From: a bacterium | Lineage (GTDB): Bacteria > Verrucomicrobiota > Verrucomicrobiae > Opitutales > Opitutaceae | Length of the DNA stretch: 41,539 bases | Reading direction: 5' to 3' | NCBI GenBank assembly: GCA_021780625.1 | Contig: JAJXYI010000490.1 | Span: 1-41,539 of the forward strand | Shown: in pieces, positions 1-8,221 of the stretch | Layout: each line of letters opens with the position of its first letter | Position numbering within the stretch: the stretch's first letter is position 1 | Made by a program: the position numbers and the translations under genes | The notes under the pieces: model-generated | The model's input: only the letters and a program-made list of their open reading frames with translations | Told to the model about the DNA's origin: nothing | Databases searched by the model: none

Positions 1-1273
1 CCTCGGTTTTCCGGGTGCTGGGGTCGAAGGGGATGAACTCGGTCTGCTCGTATCCGGCGAGGTCGACCTTGCGGTCGCGGGCCTTGTGGATGAAGGCGAG
101 ATCGATGGGGTCCTTGTTGGCCTCGAGACTGGCGAGGGTGCCCCAGCGGTAGAGATCGTCCTCGGCGAAGCCGGCGCCGAGGTGGGCTTCGGTGAGCGAG
201 AGCTGATTGACCGTGATGGTGCCGGTCTTGTCGGCGCAGAGGGTGGTCATCGACGCGACGTCCTCGGAGGCGTTGAGGCGGGTGACGAGGATGCCCTTCT
301 TGGAGAGTTCCTGGGAACCGATGGCCATACTCACCGTGAACATCGCGGGCAGGGCGACGGGGACGGCGGAGACGAGGAGGATGAGGATGACGGGCAGGAG
401 ATGGAGCAGGGAGGCGCCGCGGAAGTAGGAGACGGCGGCGGTGATCGCGAGCGAGCCGACCACGATGATCATGAGAAACTTCACGACCTTTCCGATGATC
501 TCCTCGATATTGAGGCGGGGCTTGGCGAAGGAAACGAGCTCGGTGGTTTTGCCGAAGAAGGTGTCGCGCCCGACGAAGCCGACGATGCCGTTGCACTCGC
601 CGTTCTTGATGACGGAGCCGGAGAACAGCACGTCGCCGGCGGCCTTTTGGGAAAGGTGGGATTCGCCGGTGAGGGCGGACTGATCGACGCCGATGCTGCC
701 GGAGACGATCTTGACGTCGGCGGGGACGAAGTCACCAGCGCGCAGGCGGACGATATCGCCGACGGTGAGTTCGCGGGCTGGGACGACGCCCCAGGCGCCG
801 TCGCGCAGGGTGCGGGTCTTGATGGCGAGCTTGCGTTTGAGGGCCTCGACGACCTCGTTGGAGCGCTTCTGTTGGAAGAAGCTGAGGATGGCGTTGAGGA
901 GGAGCAGGGCGGCGATGAGGCCGGCGCTCAGATAGTGGTGGAGGAGGACGGAGAGGACGACAGTGGCCTCGAGCATCCAGGACGTGAGCCCCCAGAACTT
1001 CTTGAGAAAGAGGAGGACGGCGGACGGTTTTTCCTCTGCGATCTCGTTAAAACCGAAGCGCTGGTGGCGGGCGTCGACGTCGGCCGAGACGAGACCTGAG
1101 TCGAGCTGGGTGACGAGTCGCTTGACGATATCGGCGACGGCCTGCTGCTCGAACTCCTGCTTGGAGACGGGCACGACGGAGGCGGAGGGATCTGGCGGCA
1201 TTCCCGTTTGATTCGCTGTGACGACGACATCCGTTGGAGATTTGGCCCCTGATCTTTCCGCGGTCTCTTGCAT
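1..1273 (-). CDS. Plasma-membrane-type proton-transporting P-type ATPase, N-terminal part (cut by window edge)
   Basis: This is the first 424 residues of a P-type ATPase that would pump cations, probably protons, out of the cytoplasm. The frame from the ATG at 1273 is open to the left edge. It shows a cation-ATPase N-terminal domain (about residues 45-105), a first membrane hairpin, the actuator-domain motif T202-G-E-S205, a PVALP motif in the fourth membrane helix and the phosphorylation motif DKTGT with catalytic Asp348. PVALP followed by AMFTVSMAIG resembles type IIIA H+-ATPases rather than Ca2+ or heavy-metal pumps; this subtype is inferred. The nucleotide-binding domain and the last helices lie outside the window. 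Ion specificity cannot be proved from this part. Confidence 0.9.
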   Translation of the reverse strand, partial: MQETAERSGAKSPTDVVVTANQTGMPPDPSASVVPVSKQEFEQQAVADIVKRLVTQLDSGLVSADVDARHQRFGFNEIAEEKPSAVLLFLKKFWGLTSWMLEATVVLSVLLHHYLSAGLIAALLLLNAILSFFQQKRSNEVVEALKRKLAIKTRTLRDGAWGVVPARELTVGDIVRLRAGDFVPADVKIVSGSIGVDQSALTGESHLSQKAAGDVLFSGSVIKNGECNGIVGFVGRDTFFGKTTELVSFAKPRLNIEEIIGKVVKFLMIIVVGSLAITAAVSYFRGASLLHLLPVILILLVSAVPVALPAMFTVSMAIGSQELSKKGILVTRLNASEDVASMTTLCADKTGTITVNQLSLTEAHLGAGFAEDDLYRWGTLASLEANKDPIDLAFIHKARDRKVDLAGYEQTEFIPFDPSTRKTE

Positions 1274-1612
1274 TAGTGGAACGAACCGCCTCCTGGCGGC
1301 AAACGACGCCCACGGCATGAAACCGTGTTTGGTACGACGAGGGGCATAGTGCGTTGCGCACGCGGACCGCTAAACCCAGTAGCGGCACCGAACCCTTCGA
1401 TTCCAAGCGTCTGCATCATTAAAAAGGAACCGAGAAAAGATCATGAAGCAAATCGCGGTGCACGCCAAAACTGTGCGCAAGGGCATCGAATGCCCATTGG
1501 ATTTTCGAAAGGCCCCGCCTGTCAGGCACATGAGGGTGAAAATAGGCGCGGGGCCCTTGTCATTATCTTTTGGGTACGCGCGTGCCGGAGGGGGGCGGCC
1601 GGGGAGCGGCGC
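1274..1612. other. Intergenic region between the ATPase and ctaG
   Basis: This stretch of about 340 bases has no convincing gene; the short frames crossing it match nothing I recognise. It should hold the promoter of the minus-strand ATPase gene near its left end and the 3' end of the ctaG transcript near its right end. The one clear structure is the GC-rich hairpin at 1511-1555. Confidence 0.5.
1511..1555 (-). terminator. GC-rich hairpin, possible terminator of ctaG
   Basis: GGCCCCGCC at 1511-1519 pairs with GGCGCGGGGCC at 1545-1555, with one bulged base. It lies about 60 bases beyond the ctaG stop. On the minus strand the stem is followed by a short T-containing tract (TTTCG), which is weak for an intrinsic terminator. 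Confidence 0.35.
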
Positions 1613-2401
1613 TCAGGCGGGGCGCCTGCGCTCGTTTTCCTGGTACCAGTGGAAAAACGCCCAGGCGAAGGTGAGGAACCCGACGAACATGGTTGAGAAG
1701 ACCATGACAGCACCGCCCAGGATCTGGTCGTTCAGGGGGCTGAGGGCGGGGATGATGCGCGGGGCGTATTCGTAAGTGGGGTAAAGGATATCGCGCGAGA
1801 AAGTCATGTACGCGGCGACCGGTTGCATGGCGAGCATGACGCCGACCTGGTAAAGCATCTGCAGGGAATAGCGCAGGTGCGGGAAATCCTCGGAGGAGCT
1901 CAGGATGGGCCACCAGTAGAACAGGGCTGAACCGAAGAACATCAGGTGTTCGAAGACATGGATCACCTTGTCCCGGAGCGCGGCGTTGTAGAGGACGGGC
2001 GCGTGCCAGGCGGTCATGGTCGCGGCGAAAATGAAGCCGCAGATGATCGGGTGGGTGAGGAAGCGGAGGATCGGCCGCAGGAAGCGGCGAGAGGTGATCG
2101 GGCGGATGAGCCAGGGAGGGATGCCGATGAGAAAGAGCGCGGCGGAGGGATAGACGAGGATCACGTGCTGCAGCATGTGGGCGCTCAGCAGGAGACTCTC
2201 GCTGATCTGGTCGAAGGGCGATCCGACGGCCAGGTAGAAGATGACGAGCGAGGAATAGAACGCGAAGGCGCGGCGGCGGGGAAAGGGCTCGGTTGTGAAC
2301 CAGTCGCGAAGCGGGCCGGTGAGCACCGCGTACGCCCAGCACAGAAGGACCATGCCTCCGATGAGGAAGGGTTCGTTATGCCAGTGGCGCCAGTCGATCA
2401 T
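1613..2401 (-). CDS. ctaG: caa3-type cytochrome c oxidase assembly factor CtaG
   Basis: The 262-residue polytopic membrane protein belongs to the caa3_CtaG family, named for Bacillus CtaG, which is needed to form active caa3 oxidase. About seven hydrophobic helices are visible. Several histidines lie in or near helices (HMLQH, TAWHAP, HVFEH), a pattern fitting a copper-handling role, although the family mechanism is not settled. It follows the ctaC-D-E-F operon on the same strand but is separated from it by a strong terminator at 2527-2555, so it either has its own promoter in the 180-base gap or depends on read-through. It is distinct from the unrelated Cox11-type protein that is also called CtaG in proteobacteria. 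Confidence 0.9.
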   Translation of the reverse strand: MIDWRHWHNEPFLIGGMVLLCWAYAVLTGPLRDWFTTEPFPRRRAFAFYSSLVIFYLAVGSPFDQISESLLLSAHMLQHVILVYPSAALFLIGIPPWLIRPITSRRFLRPILRFLTHPIICGFIFAATMTAWHAPVLYNAALRDKVIHVFEHLMFFGSALFYWWPILSSSEDFPHLRYSLQMLYQVGVMLAMQPVAAYMTFSRDILYPTYEYAPRIIPALSPLNDQILGGAVMVFSTMFVGFLTFAWAFFHWYQENERRRPA

Positions 2402-2520
2402 GAGGGAAAGAAGCGAGAAGCGGGGAGCGAGGAGAGGGAAGGAATCCCGCCCATCCGGGGGGCGTGGGTGAAGGTTTCTCCGCCAATCATGAAATCACAA
2501 CGGATGACGGGGCGGGCAAA

Positions 2521-2555
2521 AAGCAAGCAGCCCGGACTTTTGAGGTCCGGGCTGC
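2521..2555 (-). terminator. Intrinsic terminator of the ctaCDEF operon
   Basis: A perfect 11-bp stem (2527-2537 pairing with 2545-2555) has a 7-base loop. On the minus strand it is followed at once by a T-rich tract (TTGCTTTTT). It lies 28 bases past the ctaF stop. Confidence 0.88.
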
Positions 2556-2582
2556 GGCGGGTTGGTGTTGGTCGGGGGGGAA

Positions 2583-2972
2583 TCAGGCGATTCGCGAGAT
2601 GGCGTCGAGTTGCGCGGGGGCGGTGATCGAGGCGTGGGAGGTCAGCGGGATGCTATCCTTGGAGCCGAAGACCTTCAGAAGGATCGTGACGGTGCCTCCC
2701 GCGAGGCTCAGTCCTGTCAAAAACAGGATTGTGCAGAACAGGCGGTCCCAGCGCAGATGCATGAAGATGAAGATCACCAGTGCGAACTTGATGATCGAAA
2801 ACACGACGAGCATCGCGATGCGCACCGGATCGATGATCGGCATGAACAGCACGGCGATTTCCAGGGCGGTGATGATGCCGAGGACGACCGCGATGATGAC
2901 GAACAGCTTCTGCCGTTTATGGGCCTCATGGGAGTCGCCGTCGGCCGCGTGGACGTTGGAGGGGGAGCTCAT
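2583..2972 (-). CDS. ctaF: Cytochrome c oxidase subunit IV (CtaF/CoxD-like)
   Basis: This 129-residue protein has three hydrophobic segments (about residues 22-45, 50-75 and 80-102) and the IFMHLRWDRL motif typical of the prokaryotic COX4 family. It is a small accessory subunit of heme-copper oxidases in the cytoplasmic membrane and contributes no redox ligand. Its ATG lies three bases past the ctaE stop and the operon terminator follows its stop, so it is the last gene of the structural operon. The C-terminal tail of about 25 residues after the third helix is somewhat longer than in many homologues. Confidence 0.85.
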   Translation of the reverse strand: MSSPSNVHAADGDSHEAHKRQKLFVIIAVVLGIITALEIAVLFMPIIDPVRIAMLVVFSIIKFALVIFIFMHLRWDRLFCTILFLTGLSLAGGTVTILLKVFGSKDSIPLTSHASITAPAQLDAISRIA

Positions 2973-2975
2973 GGG

Positions 2976-3599
2976 CTAGCGGATGAATTCGAGGAGATAG
3001 ACGACGGTGAAGATCACGATCCAGACGATGTCGACGAAATGCCAATACAGGCCCATGGACTCGATATCGATGGCGTCGGCCTTCGAGAAGCGGTCCGAGA
3101 ACGAGTAGATGAGCATGGACGTCAGCCAGATCACGCCGATGAGCACGTGGATGCCGTGGGTGCCTGTGAGCGTGAAGAAGGTGGTGCCGAAGATCGACCC
3201 GGTGATGGTCATGCCGTGTTCATAAACGAAGTTGTGGAACTCGTAGAACTGGCAGCCCAGGAAGATGAGGCCGAAGAGGATGGTGGTGGCGAGGGACCAG
3301 CGCATGGCGACGATGCGGCCGCGCTGGATGAAGTTCACGGCGAGCGCCATCATCAGCGAGGACATCAGGAGCACGAAGGTGGAGCCCGAGGTGAGCCACA
3401 GATTGAAGACCTTCGTGGGGTCGATGTTATCGGGCGCCGGGTTGAGGCGGTAGATGAGGTGCGTCGAGATGAGGCAGCCGAAGAACATGCAGTCCGAGGC
3501 AAGGAAAGCCCACAGGAGGAGCTTCTTGTTCGGGATGCCCGTCGCGGTGCTCGGGTCGAGGTGCGAGTCTGCGGTCACGGCGGTGGAGTGGTTGCTCAT
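2976..3599 (-). CDS. ctaE: Cytochrome c oxidase subunit III
   Basis: The 207-residue protein is subunit III of an aa3/caa3 oxidase, a short five-helix form. Family motifs include WAFLASDCMFFG near the N-terminus, QFYEF, GTHGIHV and the C-terminal YWHFVDIVWIV. I chose the ATG at 3599 because it overlaps the ctaD stop as ATGA and is preceded by an AAGGAGG Shine-Dalgarno sequence within the end of ctaD. The longer open frame upstream is an out-of-frame reading of ctaD. Tight overlap implies translational coupling with ctaD. Confidence 0.95.
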   Translation of the reverse strand: MSNHSTAVTADSHLDPSTATGIPNKKLLLWAFLASDCMFFGCLISTHLIYRLNPAPDNIDPTKVFNLWLTSGSTFVLLMSSLMMALAVNFIQRGRIVAMRWSLATTILFGLIFLGCQFYEFHNFVYEHGMTITGSIFGTTFFTLTGTHGIHVLIGVIWLTSMLIYSFSDRFSKADAIDIESMGLYWHFVDIVWIVIFTVVYLLEFIR

Positions 3600-5518
3600 G
3601 ATTCGAGTTCCTCCTTGGAGAGATGGAGGTGGTAGCCCTCGTTGCCTTCGAGCGCCCACAGGTAGATGCCGACCAGGGCGATCGCGAGGCCGATGATTGC
3701 GACGACGAGCTTGTGGCCGAAGGGAACGGCCGCCACGCCCAGTCCGCCGACCAGCAGGCCGACGCAGGTGAGGAAGGGGTAATAGGAGGGGAAGGGCATG
3801 TGGATGCCGCCGTGGGCGGATTCTTCGGCGCCGTGTTGGGCGCGTTCGCGGGCGACCTCCTCCTGATGGTGCTTCTCGTACCACCAGGTGTCGCGGTCAT
3901 GCACGGCGGGGGTGACAGGGAAATTGTATTCGGGGATGGGCGCGGTGAGGGACCATTCGAGCGTGCGGGCGTCCCAGGGATCGCGTCCGGCCTTGGGGCC
4001 CTTGCGGGCGGCGTAGAAGAGGTGGCCGAGGTAGATTGCGACGCCGATGGCGAGGATATAGGCGCCGATGGAGGAGATGAGATTGGGGGTGTTCCAGCCC
4101 ATGTTGGCGTCGTAGGTGAAGGTGCGCCGGGGCATGCCGTCGAGCCCGAGGAAGTGCATCGGGAAGAACGTGGTGTTGAAGCCGACGAAGATGACCCAGA
4201 AGGAGATCTTGCCCCAGAGTTCGCTGGTGATGCGGCCGAAGATGAGGGGGAACCAGTAGACGATGGCGGCGAGCAGGGAGAACAGGGAGCCGCCGATGAG
4301 CACGTAGTGGAAATGCGCGATGACGAAGTAGCTATCGTGCTGCTGGGCGTCGGCGGGGGCGGCGGAGTGCATGACGCCGGAGAAGCCGCCGATCATGAAC
4401 ATCCAGATGAAGCCGAGAGCGAAGAGCATGGGGGTGCGCATGCGCAGGTGGCCGTCCCACATGGTGCCGATCCAGTTGAATATCTTCACGCCGGTGGGCA
4501 CGGAGATGATCATGGTGGACAGGGCGAAGGCGCTGGTGGCCATGGTGCCGAGGCCGGTGGTGAACATGTGATGGCTCCAGACGCCGAAGCCGATGAAACC
4601 GATGAACACGCCGGAGAAGACGACGACGGGGTAGCCGAAGAGGGGCTTGCGGGCGAAGGTGGGGATGATTTCGGACACGACGCCCATGGCGGGCAGGATG
4701 AGGATGTAGACTTCGGGGTGGCCGAAGACCCAGAACAGATGCTGCCAGAGGATGGGCATGCCGCCCTTGGCGACGTTGAAGAAGTTGGTGCCGAAAAGGC
4801 GGTCCATCATCAGCTCGACCAGGGCGATCGTGATGGCGGGGAAGGCGAGCACGATGAGGAATGAGGTGACGAGGGTCATCCAGGTGAACACGGGCAGGCG
4901 CATCATCTTCATGCCGGGGGCGCGCATGTTGATAATGGTGACGATGAAGTTCAGGGAGGCGGCGACGGAGGCGACGCCGAGGATCTGGAGGCCCATGACC
5001 CAGAGATCGATGGGGGAGCCGGGATTGAACTCGCGGGAGGTGAGGGGCGAGTAACCGAACCAGCCGCCAGCGGGGGCGCCGGCCTTGAGGAACCAGCCGA
5101 TGTTGAGGATGATGGCGCCTGCGACGAAGGCCCACAGCGAGAAGGCGTTGAGCCGCGGGAAGGCGACGTCGCGTGCTCCGATCTGCAGCGGCATGATGAA
5201 GTTGAACAGCGCCGACGACAGGGGCATGACGGCGAGGAAGATCATCGTCGTGCCGTGCATCGTGAACAGCATGTTGTACTCGTGCGCCGTGAGCAGGGTA
5301 TTGTTGGGGACGGCGAGCTGGGTGCGGATGAGGAGGGCCTCGATGCCGCCGACCAGGAGGAAGCAGAGGGCGAAGAGCCCGTACATGATTCCGATGCGTT
5401 TATGGTCGACGGTGGTGAGCCAGCTCACGAGACCGGTTTTGGCCTTGGGGCGCCAGAGGCGGGGGGCCGGGGCGGCGGGATAAAGTGCCGCTGAGGGCGG
5501 ATGGGCAGTATCGTCCAT
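3596..5518 (-). CDS. ctaD: Cytochrome c oxidase subunit I
   Basis: This 640-residue heme-copper oxidase subunit I reduces O2 to water and pumps protons. The ligands are visible: His88 (heme a) in TMHGTTM, His267 with Tyr271 in GHPEVY (CuB and its cross-linked tyrosine), the CuB pair His316-His317, and His402 (heme a3) and His404 (heme a) in AHFHYV. Glu269 in HPEVY is the D-channel glutamate of A1-type enzymes, and Lys345 fits the K-channel lysine. About 14 helices are predicted, the last two (residues about 580-630) forming a C-terminal extension like that of Bacillus caa3 subunit I. It lies 57 bases downstream of ctaC and overlaps ctaE. Confidence 0.97.
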   Translation of the reverse strand: MDDTAHPPSAALYPAAPAPRLWRPKAKTGLVSWLTTVDHKRIGIMYGLFALCFLLVGGIEALLIRTQLAVPNNTLLTAHEYNMLFTMHGTTMIFLAVMPLSSALFNFIMPLQIGARDVAFPRLNAFSLWAFVAGAIILNIGWFLKAGAPAGGWFGYSPLTSREFNPGSPIDLWVMGLQILGVASVAASLNFIVTIINMRAPGMKMMRLPVFTWMTLVTSFLIVLAFPAITIALVELMMDRLFGTNFFNVAKGGMPILWQHLFWVFGHPEVYILILPAMGVVSEIIPTFARKPLFGYPVVVFSGVFIGFIGFGVWSHHMFTTGLGTMATSAFALSTMIISVPTGVKIFNWIGTMWDGHLRMRTPMLFALGFIWMFMIGGFSGVMHSAAPADAQQHDSYFVIAHFHYVLIGGSLFSLLAAIVYWFPLIFGRITSELWGKISFWVIFVGFNTTFFPMHFLGLDGMPRRTFTYDANMGWNTPNLISSIGAYILAIGVAIYLGHLFYAARKGPKAGRDPWDARTLEWSLTAPIPEYNFPVTPAVHDRDTWWYEKHHQEEVARERAQHGAEESAHGGIHMPFPSYYPFLTCVGLLVGGLGVAAVPFGHKLVVAIIGLAIALVGIYLWALEGNEGYHLHLSKEELES

Positions 5519-5575
5519 GCGAGGAGTGCCGATGAGGCGAGAGAGGTGGTTAGGGAAGGGTTGCGGAGGAGGCGC

Positions 5576-6844
5576 TCACTTCAGGCTCTGGAGGTAGGCC
5601 ACGAGGGCGGCGACCTCGCCGGGCTTGAAGGTGATGTGATTGGCGAGGTACCCGGATTCGTACATCACGTTGCCGGGTTTCACGCGGTCGGGGTGGCTGA
5701 TCCAGCGCGCGAGTTCGTCGGGCGTGTTTTCGAGCACGCCGCCTGCGATGGTGGTGCGGGCGCCGACGTGGGTGAGGTCGGGGCCGGTGACGCCGATGCC
5801 CTCGTGACCGCGGATCGTGTGACAGGCGAAGCAGGTCTTTTCCTGGAACAGCTTGCGGCCCTTGGCGATGAGGGCGGGATCCTCATTGGGGTTGGGGTGC
5901 TGCTGGGCGCGCCACAGATCGAGCGTGGAGGTCGGCGAGGTGGCCATCCACTTGTCGCTGAATCCGAATTGGTTTCGCTTGAAGGAGGTGAAGACGGTCT
6001 TGGGCGCGACGGTGGGCTCGGGGCCGGTGACGGTGCGCGCGGGCTTCATCTGATTGGCGAGCCAGGCGTTGAATTCCTTCTGGTCGAGGGCGATCACGCG
6101 GAAGCGCATGACGGCGTGCGACAGGCCGCAGTACTGGGCGCACTGGCCGAAGTAATAGCCGGGCTTATCGGCCTGCAGCCAGAGGTGGTTGGCGCGATTG
6201 GGGATCATGTCCACCTTGCCGGCGAGCTTGGGCACCCAGAAGCTGTGGATGACGTCGGCGCTGCGCAGCTCGATGTGGACGGGGCGTCCGACGGGGATGA
6301 CGAGCTCGTTGGCGACGGCGAGGGGGGCCTCGCCGCCGTACTTGAGCTTCACCATCTCCTGGGGGTATTCAAATTTCCACCACCATTGGGAGCCCGTGGC
6401 GTCGATCTTCAGCTCGGTGGCACGCTCCTTGGCGGGCACGTCGTAGGTGTACCAGATGTCCTTGATCGTCGGGATGGCGATGAACACCAGGGCGACGAGG
6501 GAGAGGATCACGAGGCCCAGCTCGACGACGGGGTTGCCATGGCTTTGGGCGGGCGGCTTGCCCTCCTCGTCGTGTCTGGACCGGGACCTGAAGCGAATCA
6601 TCGCATAGGCCAGGGCTCCGCCGACGAGCACGAAGATCGTGAGCGTGACGTAGCACGTCGTGTAGAACAGATTGAGTTGCGCGCGAGCGACAGGACCGTC
6701 GACATGGACGATCGACTGCGGGCCGTCGAGCCAGCTTGAGCAGCCCGACAGGCCTGCACAGGCGAGGGCTAGCAACAGGGCAGAGCCAAGTCGCCTCGAC
6801 CTGCGGATAAAATCGCGCGATGACGAGTTGAAGGGAAACAACAT
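5576..6844 (-). CDS. ctaC: Cytochrome c oxidase subunit II with fused C-terminal cytochrome c (caa3 type)
   Basis: The 422-residue protein accepts electrons from a soluble donor and passes them through its cytochrome c domain and CuA centre to subunit I. It has a lipoprotein signal (lipobox LSGC, Cys35), two membrane helices (about 58-82 and 105-128), a cupredoxin domain with CuA ligands His200, Cys235, Cys239, His243 and Met246, and a C-terminal c-type domain with C338FAC341H342 and probable axial Met394. The residue between the CuA cysteines, usually Glu, is Gln237. I chose the ATG at 6844 because it places the lipobox at a normal distance; a frame starting at 6919 would add 25 residues without a signal. 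It is the first gene of ctaCDEF. Confidence 0.95.
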   Translation of the reverse strand: MLFPFNSSSRDFIRRSRRLGSALLLALACAGLSGCSSWLDGPQSIVHVDGPVARAQLNLFYTTCYVTLTIFVLVGGALAYAMIRFRSRSRHDEEGKPPAQSHGNPVVELGLVILSLVALVFIAIPTIKDIWYTYDVPAKERATELKIDATGSQWWWKFEYPQEMVKLKYGGEAPLAVANELVIPVGRPVHIELRSADVIHSFWVPKLAGKVDMIPNRANHLWLQADKPGYYFGQCAQYCGLSHAVMRFRVIALDQKEFNAWLANQMKPARTVTGPEPTVAPKTVFTSFKRNQFGFSDKWMATSPTSTLDLWRAQQHPNPNEDPALIAKGRKLFQEKTCFACHTIRGHEGIGVTGPDLTHVGARTTIAGGVLENTPDELARWISHPDRVKPGNVMYESGYLANHITFKPGEVAALVAYLQSLK

Positions 6845-7057
6845 GGTGGGACTGAACAACGCAAAGAAGCTCGGGGATGAGCCGCGGGCGCTGCGTGGTG
6901 CGCCAGCAATGTGCAGCAAAAGCCATGAGGAAAATTACAGAACGCAAGTCGTCCCAGCAAAAAATGCGGCATGTTTTTTCGGAGGGGAGGGCGAAAAAAA
7001 GAGTCCGGACCATTTGCGCCGCGGGAGAAGGCTCTCAACGTACGGGAATCCCACGTT
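6845..7057. promoter_or_regulatory. Divergent promoter region of ctaC and the azurin-like gene
   Basis: These 213 bases separate two divergent genes and must contain both start signals. They include purine-rich and A-rich tracts (around 6980-7005) unlike the GC-rich neighbours. I could not assign a -35/-10 pair with confidence. Confidence 0.4.
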
Positions 7058-7588
7058 ATGAATACCAAATCGCTCACAGTTGTTTCGCTTCTCTGTGCAT
7101 CCATGATTTGCGGCTGTTCGAAGCCGCAATCATCGAGTTCCGCTGCCGCCCCGGCTCCCGCGCCCGCCGCGTCTGCCTCGGCGCCTTCCGCGTCCGATGA
7201 CTCCGGCGCCAAGGTGGTCTCGATTGAGGCCAGCGAAGCGATGAAATACAACCTGACGAGCTTCACGGCCTCGCCCGGCCAGGAGATCAAGTTGACGCTG
7301 ACGAACACGGGCAACCAGCCGAAGGCGGCGATGGCGCATAACTGGATCCTTCTCAAGAAGGGCGTGGATGCGGCGGCCTTTGATGCGGCGGCGCTGACGG
7401 CGGCGGCGACGGACTACATTCCGGCGGCCCAGGCGAACGACATCATCGCCCACACGCGCCTGCTCGGGCCCCATGAGAGCGACACGATCACGTTCAAGGC
7501 CCCGACCGAGCCGGGCGACTACACCTTCCTGTGCAGCTTCCCCGCACACTTCCAGGTGGGCATGAAGGGCACGCTGACGGTCAAATAA
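7058..7588 (+). CDS. Azurin/auracyanin-like blue copper lipoprotein
   Basis: This 176-residue exported cupredoxin is probably an electron carrier. It has a lipoprotein-type signal ending in Cys20 (ICGC), an Ala/Pro/Ser-rich linker (about residues 25-48) and a type 1 copper domain with ligands His94 (AHNW), Cys159, His164 and Met169 (CSFPAHFQVGM). The Cys-x4-His-x4-Met spacing is one residue longer at the His-Met step than in classical azurin. I chose the ATG at 7058 because it starts directly at the signal peptide; the frame is open further upstream. Placed head to head with ctaC, it is a good candidate donor to the fused cytochrome c or CuA centre, although that partnership is inferred from position. 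Confidence 0.88.
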   Translation: MNTKSLTVVSLLCASMICGCSKPQSSSSAAAPAPAPAASASAPSASDDSGAKVVSIEASEAMKYNLTSFTASPGQEIKLTLTNTGNQPKAAMAHNWILLKKGVDAAAFDAAALTAAATDYIPAAQANDIIAHTRLLGPHESDTITFKAPTEPGDYTFLCSFPAHFQVGMKGTLTVK

Positions 7589-7620
7589 CTTTCGGGGTCG
7601 AACCCCGAATGCCATTAGGT

Positions 7621-7652
7621 AAAAAGCCGGTCGGATCCCGACCGGCTTTTTT
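7621..7652. terminator. Bidirectional intrinsic terminator
   Basis: A perfect 14-bp stem (7621-7634 with 7638-7651) has a 3-base loop, A-runs on the left arm and T-runs on the right. It lies between the convergent azurin gene and the DUF420 gene and can serve both. A smaller perfect 8-bp hairpin (7591-7609) sits just before it, directly after the azurin stop. Confidence 0.92.
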
Positions 7653-7731
7653 GTGGCAGGGATCCCGATCTCCGACCCGCCACCCCGGCATCTCCCTGAA
7701 TTTGGCGGATAAACCGAAGGCCTCGACGAGA

Positions 7732-7759
7732 CCTCCGACCTCTGACTTCCGACCTCTGT
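7732..7759. repeat. Two tandem copies of a 14-base unit
   Basis: CCTCCGACCTCTGA (7732-7745) is followed at once by CTTCCGACCTCTGT (7746-7759), 12 of 14 bases identical. They lie in the noncoding 3' region of the DUF420 gene. No function is evident. Confidence 0.6.
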
Positions 7760-7771
7760 CGCCCCGGAGGA

Positions 7772-8221
7772 CTACATTCCGATCGCGTAGCGGCCGGAGG
7801 GCCACCACTGGTAGAGGAAGAAATAGATGAGGACGCCGGTGACGCTGACGTAGTACCAGATGGGAAAGACCCATTTGGCCCAGGCCTTGTGGCGCTCGAA
7901 GTTTCCCTTGAGGGCGAAGAGGAAGGTGCGGGGAACGAGGTAGACGATGGCCATGGCCAGGATGATGTGGCTGATGAGCATCGTGAAATAAACGGGTCGG
8001 ATGGCGCCGTGGCCGCCGAACAGGGCATTGGCGCCGTGGACGAGGATCTTGTGGGCCACGTAGCCGACCAGGAAACAGGCGGAGGACACCGCCGCGGCGA
8101 GCATGCAGGCGCGGTGGGCCTGTTTTCGCCCTTGTTTGATCAGGATGAATCCCGCGGTGATGAGCACCGTGGACACGCCGTTGAAGACGGCGTTGATGGC
8201 GGGAAGGGATTCGACGGTCAT
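7772..8221 (-). CDS. DUF420 membrane protein, oxidase-assembly associated
   Basis: The 149-residue protein has about four to five membrane helices and matches the DUF420 family, whose members are commonly found beside cytochrome oxidase and heme A genes (YozB/CtaM-like). Typical features are LPAINAVFNGVSTVLI at the N-terminus, conserved His residues in HRACM, AHKILVHG and SHIILA, and the HKAWAKWVFPIWYYVSVTGV segment. Its ATG overlaps the ctaB stop as ATGA, making it the last gene of ctaA-ctaB-DUF420. The biochemical role is unproven here; involvement in oxidase maturation is inferred from family and context. Confidence 0.87.
   Translation of the reverse strand: MTVESLPAINAVFNGVSTVLITAGFILIKQGRKQAHRACMLAAAVSSACFLVGYVAHKILVHGANALFGGHGAIRPVYFTMLISHIILAMAIVYLVPRTFLFALKGNFERHKAWAKWVFPIWYYVSVTGVLIYFFLYQWWPSGRYAIGM

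Noticed and set aside
3623..4864. Plus-strand open frame of 413 codons inside ctaD
   Set aside because: It is antisense to the well-supported oxidase subunit I, has an Asp/Glu/Gly/His-biased composition and no family resemblance. High GC produces many such frames.
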